A stretch of DNA of 64,000 nucleotides. Source: Streptomyces qinglanensis. GTDB taxonomy: Bacteria; Actinomycetota; Actinomycetes; Streptomycetales; Streptomycetaceae. Position 1 is the first letter of the stretch, and every line of letters starts with the position of its first letter. The stretch is taken from positions 62,001-126,000 of the forward strand of contig NZ_FOGO01000014.1 in NCBI RefSeq assembly GCF_900111245.1, written 5' to 3'. Below the pieces are notes generated by a model that worked only from the letters and a program-made list of their open reading frames with translations, made no database searches and had not been told where the DNA came from. A program made the translations under genes and the position numbers. Below, piece after piece: positions 52,344 through 62,602 of the stretch.

Positions 52344-52904
52344 GTGCAGGTGCTTCTGGAGCAGTTGGAGATCGGATCCGATCCGACGGAGGTGGGGCGT
52401 GCCCGGAGGTGGGCCCGGGCCCGGCTGGCGGGATCGGGGGTGGACGCCGATGAGCCGCTGGCCGAGACGCTGATTCTGCTGATCTCGGAACTCGTCACCA
52501 ACGCGGTGGTGCACACCGGCTGTCCGGCCGTCCTGTGCATGCTGCTGCCCCGGCGCTGCCCCGCCGGGGTCGCGCACGAGGCGGGATCGGTGCGGGTCGA
52601 GGTGGCCGACGCGAGCAGCCGCGCGCCGCGCCGCCGCCTCGCCGAAGGGGAGGACACCGGCGGTCGCGGGCTCGAGCTCGTCTCGGGTCTCGCCGACCGC
52701 TGGGGCTGGGAGCACGAGCCGGGCGGCAAGCGGGTCTGGTGCGAGCTGGACACCGCACCGCTGGGGGCGGTGGATCCCGTACCGGCCAACGGCCGGGAGC
52801 CGGGCACCCGTCGGGAGGCCCGGGTGAGCGGTGAGCCGCGTGCCGGGGTGAACGCGGGTGTGCGCGTCAATGTGGCAGGGGCGGGCGCTGGCGCGTTCGG
52901 CTGA
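52344..52904 (+). CDS. RsbW-like ATP-binding protein
   Basis: This 186-residue protein has a HATPase domain like small anti-sigma kinases. The N-box is LILLISELVTNAVVHTG (about 42-58) and the G-box region is DASSRAPRRR and GRGLELVSGLADRWGWE (about 108-125). The tail of about 45 residues is Gly/Ala/Arg-rich. The start is GTG 52344. It stands alone between the dehydrogenase and cyclase genes, and it could be a partner for the STAS protein at 45885 (inference). Confidence 0.86.
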   Translation: MQVLLEQLEIGSDPTEVGRARRWARARLAGSGVDADEPLAETLILLISELVTNAVVHTGCPAVLCMLLPRRCPAGVAHEAGSVRVEVADASSRAPRRRLAEGEDTGGRGLELVSGLADRWGWEHEPGGKRVWCELDTAPLGAVDPVPANGREPGTRREARVSGEPRAGVNAGVRVNVAGAGAGAFG

Positions 52905-53198
52905 GCGCGCGCCGGGCAATACGGGCATAACCCCCAAAGTCCAGACCAGGTGTTGACGTCTCGTACCGGTTTGATCACCCTTGGGTGGAGCGATTCGTCG
53001 TGAGGGGACGACGAGGTGCCTGAGGTTCCTCGGCGAGTGCGGGTCGCGTTCCGGTGCCGACCTCCGTCCGAGGGCAGGTCCCCGAGCGCCGGAGTCGGGT
53101 GGCGGTATGCCGTGCCGTGCTCGGGGCGCGCACCGGAGCGCCGCCACCCGACTGTGCTGGGCCCCGCAGTCGCCCCGGCGCCCCGTGGGCGGCCGCCG

Positions 53199-54134
53199 TC
53201 ACAGCACCGCGACCGGCGCCACCGGGGCGCCGGTGCCGCCCGTGAACGGCTCGGGCTGCGCCGCCAGCAGGAAGGTGTAGCGCCCCTCGTCGGCGCAGAC
53301 CTCGGAGAGTTCCTCCAGGTTCCAGTTCTGGCCCTGCAGCATGCCCATCTCCACCAGGTGCAGGGCGTGGACCGGCAGCCAGAGGTCCTCGATCTCGGGT
53401 GGGACGATCTCGAACGTGAGGGTGTCGTTGGCCACGGCGGCGACATCGCGCGCGTGGAACCAGGCGGGCGTGCGCAGCGACAGCCCGGGGGAGGGGTGGG
53501 CGTAGCCCTCCCGGTCGCCCGCCAGGTAGCGGCGGATCTGCCCGGTCCGTACGAGTACGATGTCGCCGGCCCGCACCCGGCAGCCCCCGAACTCCTCGGC
53601 TGCCGCGAGGTCCTCGGGCGTCACCGCGTGCGCGCCCGCCGTGAGCTCCTCGCCGCGGGCCCGCGCCACGTCGAGCAGCACCCCGCGGGAGACGAGGGGG
53701 CGGCTCTTCTCGATCCCGCTGAACGCGGCGCCGTCGTGCGCGGTGACCGTGGTGGCGGGGCGGCCGTTGTAGATCCGCCCGCCGTGCGAGACGTGCGGGA
53801 GGCCGTCCCAGTGGGTCCCGGCCTGGAGCCCCATGGTGACCGCGTCGTCGCTGGTGGCGACCGCGCCGGCGCCGAACAGTTCCAGATTGAGCGCGACCAT
53901 CGTGTGCAGCGGGTTCACCCGGCCGGGGATCAATCCCGTCTGCACCCCGTCCTGCTGGAGGGGCAGGGCGAGCGGGACGCGGCGGCCGGTGCGCACGCAG
54001 GCCGCCGCCTCCCGCACCACCGCGTCCGTCACCAGGTTGAGGGTGCCGATCTCGTCGTCGGCGCCCCAGCGCCCCCAGTTGTTGACGCGCCGGGCGATCT
54101 CGGCGAACGCGGGGCAGTGTGCCGGAGCGGTCAT
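53199..54134 (-). CDS. Cyclase family protein (kynurenine formamidase-like metal hydrolase)
   Basis: The 311-residue protein belongs to the cyclase/kynurenine formamidase family. The metal-binding signature is present as LQAGTHWDGLPHVSHGG at about residues 105-122. The N-terminus NNWGRWGADDEIGTLNLVT is typical of the larger actinobacterial branch that is found with degradation clusters. It would hydrolyse an amide or ester or cleave a ring. It starts at ATG 54134 with GGGAGGA upstream and is divergent from the SDR gene, with an operator site between them. Confidence 0.88.
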   Translation of the reverse strand: MTAPAHCPAFAEIARRVNNWGRWGADDEIGTLNLVTDAVVREAAACVRTGRRVPLALPLQQDGVQTGLIPGRVNPLHTMVALNLELFGAGAVATSDDAVTMGLQAGTHWDGLPHVSHGGRIYNGRPATTVTAHDGAAFSGIEKSRPLVSRGVLLDVARARGEELTAGAHAVTPEDLAAAEEFGGCRVRAGDIVLVRTGQIRRYLAGDREGYAHPSPGLSLRTPAWFHARDVAAVANDTLTFEIVPPEIEDLWLPVHALHLVEMGMLQGQNWNLEELSEVCADEGRYTFLLAAQPEPFTGGTGAPVAPVAVL

Positions 54135-54253
54135 CTGTCCTCCCGGGGTGCTCGGGTGCTCGGGTGCTCTGGTCCCGGCCCGGCTCGGGCGGCTCCGGCT
54201 CGGGCGCGGCCGGTTGCAGGGGGCTTGTGTTCGGCCGGGGCCTGCCCAAGAAT

Positions 54254-54268
54254 CTAACGGGTCGTCAG
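54254..54268. promoter_or_regulatory. Operator site 3 of acyl-CoA block
   Basis: CTAACG-GGT-CGTCAG has one mismatch to the perfect palindrome. It lies 21 bp before the SDR start and 120 bp from the divergent cyclase start. Confidence 0.55.
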
Positions 54269-54288
54269 ATATTCGGGAGGGGGCCGAC

Positions 54289-55200
54289 GTGGGTGATTTC
54301 CTGACCGGGAAGGTCGTCGCCGTCACCGGCGCCGGGCGCGGTATCGGCCGTGCGGTGGCGACGGCGTGTGCCGACGAGGGAGCCGAGGTCGTCGTCAACG
54401 ACTACGGCGTCTCCGTCGACGGCGGCGCACCGCACAGCGAGATAGCCGAGTCCGTCGTGCAGGAGATCACGGAGGCGGGCGGACGCGCGGTGGCCGTCGC
54501 CGACGACATCTCCACGATGGACGGCGGGCAGCGCGTCGTGGACACCGCCCTCGCCCACTACGGCCGTCTGGACGGGGTGGTCTGCGCGGCCGGAATCCTG
54601 CGCGAGCGGATGCTCTTCAACATGAGCGAGGAGGAGTGGGACACGGTGCTCGCCACCCACCTCAAGGGCACCTTCACCGTCTTCCGCGCCGCGAGCGCCG
54701 TGATGCGCGCCCAGCGCGGCGGCACCCTCATCGGCTTCACCAGCGGCAACCACCAGGGCTCCGTCGCGCAGGCCAACTACGCGGCGGCCAAGGGCGGCAT
54801 CATCTCGCTCGTCCGCAGTGCGGCGCTCGGCCTGCACAAGTACGGCGTGACGGCCAACGCCGTGGCGCCCGTGGCCCGCACCAGGATGTCCGCCAATGTC
54901 CCCATGGAACTGGCGGAGATCGGCGCACCCGAGGACGTCGCCCCCCTCGTCGCCTACCTCCTCAGCGAGCACGCCCGGCGGCAGGAGGTCACCGGACAGG
55001 TCTACACCGTCGCCGGGCCCAAGATCGCGGTGTGGGCGCAGCCGCGCGAACTGCGGTCCGCCTACGCCGACGGCGCCTGGACGCCCCGGCAACTGGCCGA
55101 CCGGCTGCCCGGCACCGTCGGCCAGGACCCGATGCCCCTGCTGGCGCGGCTGGCGGAGATGTCCGAGGCTGCCGCCCGCAAGGACCGGCCCCAGGCATGA
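54289..55200 (+). CDS. SDR-family oxidoreductase
   Basis: This 303-residue short-chain dehydrogenase has the NAD(P) motif TGAGRGIG near residue 12, VNDYGVSVDG after the second strand, VCAAGI near 95, and the catalytic Y-x3-K in NYAAAKGG near 162, preceded by SGNHQGS. Its length and VNDYG resemble the dehydrogenase part of the D-3-hydroxyacyl-CoA (MFE-2) group. It probably oxidises a hydroxyacyl-CoA in this pathway. GTG 54289 follows GGGAGGGGG. A short spacer leads to the next dehydrogenase gene. Confidence 0.9.
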   Translation: MGDFLTGKVVAVTGAGRGIGRAVATACADEGAEVVVNDYGVSVDGGAPHSEIAESVVQEITEAGGRAVAVADDISTMDGGQRVVDTALAHYGRLDGVVCAAGILRERMLFNMSEEEWDTVLATHLKGTFTVFRAASAVMRAQRGGTLIGFTSGNHQGSVAQANYAAAKGGIISLVRSAALGLHKYGVTANAVAPVARTRMSANVPMELAEIGAPEDVAPLVAYLLSEHARRQEVTGQVYTVAGPKIAVWAQPRELRSAYADGAWTPRQLADRLPGTVGQDPMPLLARLAEMSEAAARKDRPQA

Positions 55201-55263
55201 CCTGGACCTGAGGACGTCCGGCCCCGCCCACCGGGACCGGCCCCGCCCCGGAGAGGGGGACGC

Positions 55264-56660
<1,397 letters not shown>

Positions 56661-56664
<4 letters not shown>

Positions 56665-58205
56665 CGACGGAACCGGCCCCCGTACCCGCCCCCTCGCCTC
56701 CCGCGGGCGGCGCAGACCCAGCAGCCCGGCCACCGGCTCCCAGGGCCTACCGGCACTGGATCGACGGCGCCTGGCACCAGCCCGCCCTGGGCCACTATCC
56801 GATCACCGACCCGGCCACCGAAGCGCTGCTCGGCCACGCGCCCGAGGGGAGCGCCGCGGAGATCGACACGGCCGTCCGCGCAGCCCGAGCCGCCCAGGAG
56901 GCGTGGGCGGACAAGGATCCGCGCGAGCGGGCCCGAGTTCTGGAGCGGATAGCCGAGGTCCTCACCGCGCACGGGCCGGCATTGCTGCCCCTACTCCAGG
57001 CCGAGACCGGCGCCACCGTCAAGGTCGCGCGCGGCATGCAACTGCCCACCGCAGCCGACCGCTTCCGCCGCTATGCACGCGGCGCGCTGGAGCCGGACGT
57101 CCTTCCGCTGGCGCCGCAGCCCGTGGGGGCCAGTGCACTGGCCCCGGGAGGGCTGATCGGTGCGGCCGCGGTACGCCGCCCCGTCGGTGTGGTCGGCTGC
57201 ATCACCTCCTACAACTTTCCTGTGGTCAACCTCGCGGGCAAGGTCGCGCCCGCGTTGGCCGTGGGCAACGCCGTGGTCTGCAAGCCGGCGCCGCAGGATC
57301 CGCTGAGCTGCCTGGAGCTGGGGCCGCTGCTGCGGGAGGCAGGGCTGCCGGACGGGCTCTTCAACGTGGTCACGGGCTCGGGCCCCGGGCCGGGGGAGGC
57401 GCTGGTCGCACACCCGGACATCGACATGATCAGTTTTACCGGCTCCACCTCCGTGGGAAAGCAGATCGCTGGGAACGCAGGACGAGACATGAAGCGCACT
57501 CTCATGGAGCTGGGAGGAAAGGGTGCGGCATTGGTGCTGGACGACGCGGTGGGCCGGGCCCGCGAAGCAGCACTGGGCTCGGTCGCCTCGACCTGGACCT
57601 TCCACAGCGGCCAGATCTGTACGGCACCGACGCGTGTGCTCGTACACGACTCGCTCCACGACGAGTTCGTGACTGCCCTTGCACGGTACGCCTCCGCACT
57701 CACGCCCGGCGATCCCACGAACGAGCGAACCGTGCTGGGCCCGGTCATCTCCGCGGCCCAGCGCGACCGGATCGAGGCGTACATCGCGGCCGCCCGCGCG
57801 CAGGGCGCCACGGTGCTGGTGGGCGGCGAACGCCCCGCGGCGCCCGGCACCGGGTTCTACGTCGCGCCGACGCTGCTCACCGGCGTCACACCGGAGATGA
57901 CCGTGGCCCGCGAGGAATTGTTCGGGCCCGTGGTGGTCGTCCTCCCGTTCGCGGACGACGACGAGGCGGTGCGGATCGCCAACAGCACCCCCTACGGCCT
58001 CTACGACTACGTCTTCAGCGGCGACACGGGCCGCGCCTGGCGGCTGGCGGGGCGGCTGCGCTCCGGCAACGTCGGCATCAACACCGTCCAGCGGCATCCC
58101 GAGACACCGTTCGGCGGCTGCAAGGAATCCGGAGTGGGGCGGGACGGCGGCTCGTTCGGGCTGCACGCCTACAGCGAGCTCCAGTCGATCGTCTGGCCGT
58201 CGTGA
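56661..58205 (+). CDS. Aldehyde dehydrogenase
   Basis: This 514-residue NAD(P)-dependent enzyme oxidises an aldehyde to its acid. Motifs are VVGCITSYNFPVVNLAGKVA near 175, CKPAPQDPLSCLELG near 208, ELGGKGAALVLDD near 283 with the general-base Glu, and FHSGQICTAPTRVLVH near 315 with the catalytic Cys. The end carries PFGGCKESGVGRDGG. It starts at GTG 56661 and overlaps the previous gene. With the alcohol dehydrogenase next to it, it would turn an alcohol into an acid ready for the CoA ligase (inference). Confidence 0.93.
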
Positions 58206-58221
58206 AGGAGGCGGGAGCGGC

Positions 58222-59298
58222 ATGAGAGGCGTGGTCCTGGAGGGCGCGCGGGCCCGGTGCGTGGACGATCTGGAGATCCGGCCGCCCGGACCCGGCGAGG
58301 TGCTGGTCGGCATCCGGGCGGCCGGGCTGTGCCACAGCGATCTGTCCGTCATCGACGGGACGATCCCCTTCCCCCGGCCCGTCGTCCTCGGGCACGAGGG
58401 CGCCGGAGTGGTCGAGGCGGTCGGCGACGGAGTGGTGCACGTGGTGCCCGGGGACCATGTGGCGCTGTCGACCATCGCGAACTGCGGCGCGTGCCCCCAG
58501 TGCGCGCGGGGCCGCCCCACCATGTGCCCCCGGGCTGTGGGCAGGCCGGAGCAGCCCTTCACCCGGCGCGGCGAACCGCTGTACAACTTCGCCGCCAACT
58601 CCGCCTTCGCCGAACGCACCCTCGTCAAGGCGGTCCAGGCCACGCCGGTGCCGCGCAGTGTCCCGCTCACCTCGGCTGCACTCATCGGATGCGCCGTCCT
58701 GACCGGTGTCGGCGCCGTGCTCAACCGGGCGCGGGTCGGCCAGGGCGAGTCCGTGGTGGTGCTCGGCGCCGGGGGTGTCGGGCTCAACGTGCTGCAGGGC
58801 GCCCGGATCGCGGGTGCGGCCCCCGTCGTCGCGGTGGACGCCAACCCCGGCAGGGAGGCTCTGGCACGGCAGTTCGGCGCCACCCATTTCGTCACCGCCG
58901 CACCGGGCGGCAGCGGCGCGGACACGGTCGCCGCCGTCACGGAGATCCTGCCGGAGGGGGCCGAGCACACCTTCGAGTGCGTCGGCAGCACCGCGCTCGT
59001 ACGGCAGGCCGTCGACCTCCTCGGCCGCCGCGGCCAGGCCGTGCTGCTGGGCATGCCCCCGTCCGGTGCCGAGGCGGTCTTCCTGCCGGCCGCGCTGTTC
59101 CTGGACAAGTCCATCCTCGGCTGCCGCTACGGCTCCTCCCGGCCCTCCCGGGACATCGCGCTCTACGCGGACCTGTACCGGCAGGGGCGGCTGCTGCTCG
59201 ACGAGCTGGTCACCCGCACCTACCCGGTCGAGGAGTTCGAGGCAGCCGCCGACGACGCCCACCACGGCAGGGTGGCCCGCGCGGTCCTCACGTTCTAG
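58222..59298 (+). CDS. Zinc-dependent alcohol dehydrogenase (MDR family)
   Basis: The 358-residue protein is a zinc alcohol dehydrogenase. The catalytic zinc ligands are in GLCHSDL (Cys, about 37) and GHEGAGVVEAVG (His, about 59). Four structural-zinc cysteines lie in NCGACPQCARGRPTMC near 90. The NAD-binding GAGGVG motif is near 178. The start has GGAGGCGGGAG upstream of ATG 58222, and the gene is 16 bp after the aldehyde dehydrogenase. It probably oxidises a primary alcohol, possibly of a terpenoid or branched type (inference). Confidence 0.92.
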   Translation: MRGVVLEGARARCVDDLEIRPPGPGEVLVGIRAAGLCHSDLSVIDGTIPFPRPVVLGHEGAGVVEAVGDGVVHVVPGDHVALSTIANCGACPQCARGRPTMCPRAVGRPEQPFTRRGEPLYNFAANSAFAERTLVKAVQATPVPRSVPLTSAALIGCAVLTGVGAVLNRARVGQGESVVVLGAGGVGLNVLQGARIAGAAPVVAVDANPGREALARQFGATHFVTAAPGGSGADTVAAVTEILPEGAEHTFECVGSTALVRQAVDLLGRRGQAVLLGMPPSGAEAVFLPAALFLDKSILGCRYGSSRPSRDIALYADLYRQGRLLLDELVTRTYPVEEFEAAADDAHHGRVARAVLTF

Positions 59299-59438
59299 CC
59301 ACTGCCGGGCCGGTGCCCCGACCCCGGGAGCGACGGCCGTACACGGCACCGCCGCAGGTCCCACCGAACCGCCGCGCGGTCCGCTCCGGCAGCGTGGTCT
59401 TGCTGCGGCCGCGTGGTCCGCTGCGGCCGCGTGGTCCG

Positions 59439-60467
59439 CTACGCCGCAGCGTGCGCAGCATCTGCCGCGTCTGCTCCCGCCGCCGTCTCCGCCCGGAACG
59501 TCCGGCGGTAGGCGCGGGGGGAGACACCCAGCGCCGCGTGGAAGTGCTGGCGGAGGGAGGCGGCCGTACCGAAGCCGGCGCGGGCGGCGACCCGCTCGAC
59601 GGGCAGGTCCGTCTCCTCCAGCAGGTGGCGGGCGCGTTCGATGCGCTGCTGGGTCAGCCACCGCAGCGGCGTCACGCCGACCTCCTCGCGGAAGCGGCGG
59701 GTGAAGGTGCGGACGCTCATCGACTCGCGTGCGGCGAGTTCGCGGAGGGTCAGCGGCTGGTCGAGGTGGTCCAGGGCCCAGGAGCGTGCCGTTCCGGTGG
59801 AGGAGCGGCGGGGCTCGGGGACCGGGCGGCGGATGAACTGGGCCTGCCCGCCGTCGCGGTGCGGCGGTACGACGGTGCGCCGCGCCACCGCGTTGGCGAC
59901 GGCCGCCCCGTGGTCCTCCCGCACGATGTGCAGGCACAGGTCGATCCCGGCCGCCTCACCCGCGGAGGTCAGCACGGCGCCCTCGTCCACGTAGAGCACG
60001 TCCGGATCCAGCCGCACGGCCGGATACAGGGCGCGGAAGCTGTCGGTCGACATCCAGTGGGTCGTCGCCCGCCGGCCGTCCAGCAGTCCGGCGGCGGCCA
60101 GGACGAAGGCGCCCGTGCAGATGGATGCCATGCGGGTGCCGGGGCGGACCCGCGCGAACGCCTCGCGGAGCGGTGCGGGCAGCGTGCCCTCGGTCTCTGT
60201 CTCGTCCGGTTCGTGGGTGGCGGGGACGACGACCGTGTCGGCCTCCGCCAGCGCTTCGGGGCCGTGCGCGACGTGGATGGGGAAGTCGGCGTCCGTACGG
60301 ACGGTTCCCGGGGCGACGGCGCAGGTGAGGACCTCGTACAGCGGTTCGCCCTCCGCGGTGGCGGCGCGGCCGAACACCTGGTGTACCAGCCCGAGCTCCA
60401 TCGGCAGCACCCCGTGCCTGACCAGCACGGCTACCCGGTGCAGCTCGGGGCGGGTGAAGGCGGCCAT
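59439..60467 (-). CDS. GlxA-like regulator (DJ-1/PfpI plus AraC helix-turn-helix)
   Basis: This 342-residue regulator combines a DJ-1/PfpI domain (about 10-190) with a C-terminal AraC DNA-binding domain (about 225-325). The sensor part contains SICTGAFVLAAAGLLDGRRATTHW, with the usual Cys. The helix-turn-helix shows ARESMSVRTFTRRFREEVG and VAARAGFGTAASLRQHFHAALG. The start at 60467 is ATG; a GTG upstream is possible. It is divergent from an NADPH quinone-reductase-like gene and probably controls it. The tail is an Ala-rich repeat. Confidence 0.9.
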   Translation of the reverse strand: MAAFTRPELHRVAVLVRHGVLPMELGLVHQVFGRAATAEGEPLYEVLTCAVAPGTVRTDADFPIHVAHGPEALAEADTVVVPATHEPDETETEGTLPAPLREAFARVRPGTRMASICTGAFVLAAAGLLDGRRATTHWMSTDSFRALYPAVRLDPDVLYVDEGAVLTSAGEAAGIDLCLHIVREDHGAAVANAVARRTVVPPHRDGGQAQFIRRPVPEPRRSSTGTARSWALDHLDQPLTLRELAARESMSVRTFTRRFREEVGVTPLRWLTQQRIERARHLLEETDLPVERVAARAGFGTAASLRQHFHAALGVSPRAYRRTFRAETAAGADAADAAHAAA

Positions 60468-60640
60468 GGCCCGATCCTCGCACACAGTGCTCCTCGGGCC
60501 ACCTGATCCGCACGGCTCCCCGTGCACCCGCTCCGCCGCCGTCGGGGCGTGCGATCCGTTCTTCTCTGTCCGGTTCGGTCCGCCTCTGTCGGGATCCGCC
60601 CAGCCCTGTCCGACAGGTCTGTTCGCCGGTGCCTGCCGAG

Positions 60641-60671
60641 GTGTGGCCAGGCGTGGGCCAGGTGTGGCCAG
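60641..60671. promoter_or_regulatory. Direct-repeat operator candidate
   Basis: GTGTGGCCAG occurs at 60641-60650 and again at 60662-60671, with a related GCGTGGGCCA between. The two copies are 21 bp apart, two helical turns, as AraC-type regulators often need. The site lies between the divergent GlxA-like and quinone-reductase-like genes. Confidence 0.45.
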
Positions 60672-60736
60672 AATCTTGCACTCGTCGTCCATCCGGCCAC
60701 TCGTTCCGATCCCCGGCCGGACGCAGGATCGGTGGC

Positions 60737-61576
60737 ATGCAGACGACGACGCAGACGCAGACGAGGACGCAGGCGAAGGCGACCGGGGCGACGACGGCGG
60801 CGACGAAGAAGACGCTGTGGATCTTCGCCCACCCCGAGGCGCGTTCCCTGAACGCCGCGCTGCGGGACACCGGCGTCGCCGCACTGCGGGAACAGGGGCA
60901 CCAGGTGCGGGAGTCCGACCTGTACGCGATGGGCTGGAAGCCGGTCGTCGACGGCGCGGACTTCCCCGGCAGAGCACCGGATCAGGAACGGCTGCTGGTC
61001 GGGGACGCACAGGAGCACGGATACGTCACGGGCGGTCTCAGTGCGGACATCCGGGCCGAGCAGGAGAAGATCGCGTGGGCCGACACCGTGGTCTTCCACT
61101 TCCCGCTGTGGTGGTTCGGGCCGCCCGCCATCCTCAAGGGCTGGTTCGACCGGGTGCTGGTGCAGGGCTTCGCGTTCGGCGTGCGGGACGCGCGGGGCGC
61201 CATCCGCCGGTACGGGGACGGCGGCCTGGCGGGCAAGCGCGCCATGGTCGTCACATCGGTCGGGGCGCGTGCTTCCAGTTTCGGTCCGCGCGGTGTCCAC
61301 GGGTACGTCAACGACGTGCTCTTCCCGCTGCACCACGGAACGTTCTGGTACACGGGCATGGCGGCGCTCCCGCCCTTCGTGGTCTACGGCGCCGACCGGG
61401 CGACCGCGGCGGACGTCAAGGAGCGCCAGGAGGAGCTGCGCGAGCGGCTGCGCACCTTGGACACTCTCGACCCGCTGCCCTTCCGGTACGAGGCGGGCGG
61501 CGACTACGACGCCGATCTGGTGCTGCGTCCGGAACTCGACCCTGGCCGGACCGGACTGGAAGTGCACTCCAGGTGA
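60737..61576 (+). CDS. NAD(P)H dehydrogenase (quinone) / flavodoxin-fold oxidoreductase
   Basis: This 279-residue protein belongs to the NQO1/MdaB-like flavodoxin fold. TLWIFAHPEARSLNAALRD near residue 27 binds FMN or FAD, followed by FHFPLWWFGPPAILKGWFDRVL near 118, both characteristic. The first 25 residues are a Thr/Gln/Ala repeat and probably not part of the fold. It would reduce quinones or other electrophiles using NAD(P)H. Its control probably comes from the divergent GlxA-like gene. It lies next to, but not clearly in, the acyl-CoA pathway. Confidence 0.9.
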   Translation: MQTTTQTQTRTQAKATGATTAATKKTLWIFAHPEARSLNAALRDTGVAALREQGHQVRESDLYAMGWKPVVDGADFPGRAPDQERLLVGDAQEHGYVTGGLSADIRAEQEKIAWADTVVFHFPLWWFGPPAILKGWFDRVLVQGFAFGVRDARGAIRRYGDGGLAGKRAMVVTSVGARASSFGPRGVHGYVNDVLFPLHHGTFWYTGMAALPPFVVYGADRATAADVKERQEELRERLRTLDTLDPLPFRYEAGGDYDADLVLRPELDPGRTGLEVHSR

Positions 61577-61668
61577 CCGGAAGAGCCGGCGGCGGGCGCC
61601 GGCGAGGGGGCGACGACGGGCCCGGACAGCCGCGGCAGCCGCGCTCGGTCCGGCCGTCGACCGGTGCG

Positions 61669-62430
61669 TCAGTCCCGGCCGTCGACCGGTGCGAAGGTGC
61701 CCAGGCGGCCCCGGTGGAAGACCAGCGGGTCCCCGGCGTCCTCGGCCGCGTCCAGCGCGCGTACCCGGCCCACCACGATGAGATGGTCGCCGCCGGTGTG
61801 CACGGCGTGGATCTCGCAGTCGATCCACGCCGCCACGCCCGCCAGCAGCGGCGAGCCCGTGACCGGTGCGGGGCGGTGCGAGACCCCGGCGAACTTGTCG
61901 GCGCCGCTCACCGCGAAGGCGCGGCACAGCTCGCCCTGGTCGGCGGCGAGGACGTTGACGCAGAAGACGCCGGCCCGTGCGATGCGGGGCCAGCTCGTGG
62001 AGGTGCGGCCCACCATGAACGACACCAGGGGCGGATCCAGCGACAGGGAGGCGAAGGACTGGCAGGCGAACCCCGCCGGCCCCGGTGTCCCGCCGGTCTC
62101 CGCCGCGGAGGAGGCACGTGCCGGGGTCCGTTCGCCAGGGTCCGGCGCAGCGGGCGCGGTGACGACGGTGACCCCCGAGGCGAAGCCGCCGAGCACGCGC
62201 CGGAAGTGGGCCGGATCGACGGGGGCGCGCTCGTCCTCGCGCACGGCGCGCAGGTCGGCCTTGGGGAGCGTGCCGGACTCCGCGCCCGTTCCGGTGCCCG
62301 GTCGGTCCGTGCCGGGCCGTCCGGAGCCGGGGTGGGTGTTGCGCGCACCGCGGGTGGCGCGGGCGGCCGGTGCGCCTGCGGCGCGCAGATAGCGCACCGC
62401 GGTGGCTGCCATTCCAGCGTGTCCCATCAT
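61669..62430 (-). CDS. Flavin reductase family protein
   Basis: The frame gives 253 residues; the flavin-reductase fold starts near residue 70 (DPAHFRRVLGGFASGVTVVTA). The usual SFASLSLDPPLVSFMVGR and GVFCVNVLAADQGELCRAFA segments follow. These enzymes supply reduced FMN or FAD to a partner monooxygenase. The 65-residue N-terminal extension is Arg, Gly, Thr and Ala-rich; starts at 62430, 62427 or 62412 are possible. An operator site is upstream, so it belongs to the acyl-CoA regulon. No partner monooxygenase is seen in the window. Confidence 0.88.
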   Translation of the reverse strand: MMGHAGMAATAVRYLRAAGAPAARATRGARNTHPGSGRPGTDRPGTGTGAESGTLPKADLRAVREDERAPVDPAHFRRVLGGFASGVTVVTAPAAPDPGERTPARASSAAETGGTPGPAGFACQSFASLSLDPPLVSFMVGRTSTSWPRIARAGVFCVNVLAADQGELCRAFAVSGADKFAGVSHRPAPVTGSPLLAGVAAWIDCEIHAVHTGGDHLIVVGRVRALDAAEDAGDPLVFHRGRLGTFAPVDGRD

Positions 62431-62443
62431 GGATTCATCGCAC

Positions 62444-62458
62444 CTGATGCTTCGTCAG
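62444..62458. promoter_or_regulatory. Operator site 4 of acyl-CoA block
   Basis: CTGATG-CTT-CGTCAG, one base off perfect symmetry, lies 14 bp upstream of the flavin reductase start. Confidence 0.55.
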
Positions 62459-62602
62459 ATCGGAAGTTGCGGACCGTTCCTCGCTGTCGTGCCGACGCGC
62501 ACGGCAACTCCAGAGTAACCACGGTGCTCCACCCCGCCTCGAAGCCGGGTCCACGGCACCGGGCGGAGCGCGCCGGGCGCGGCCGAGGAGGGGCCGGGCC
62601 GG

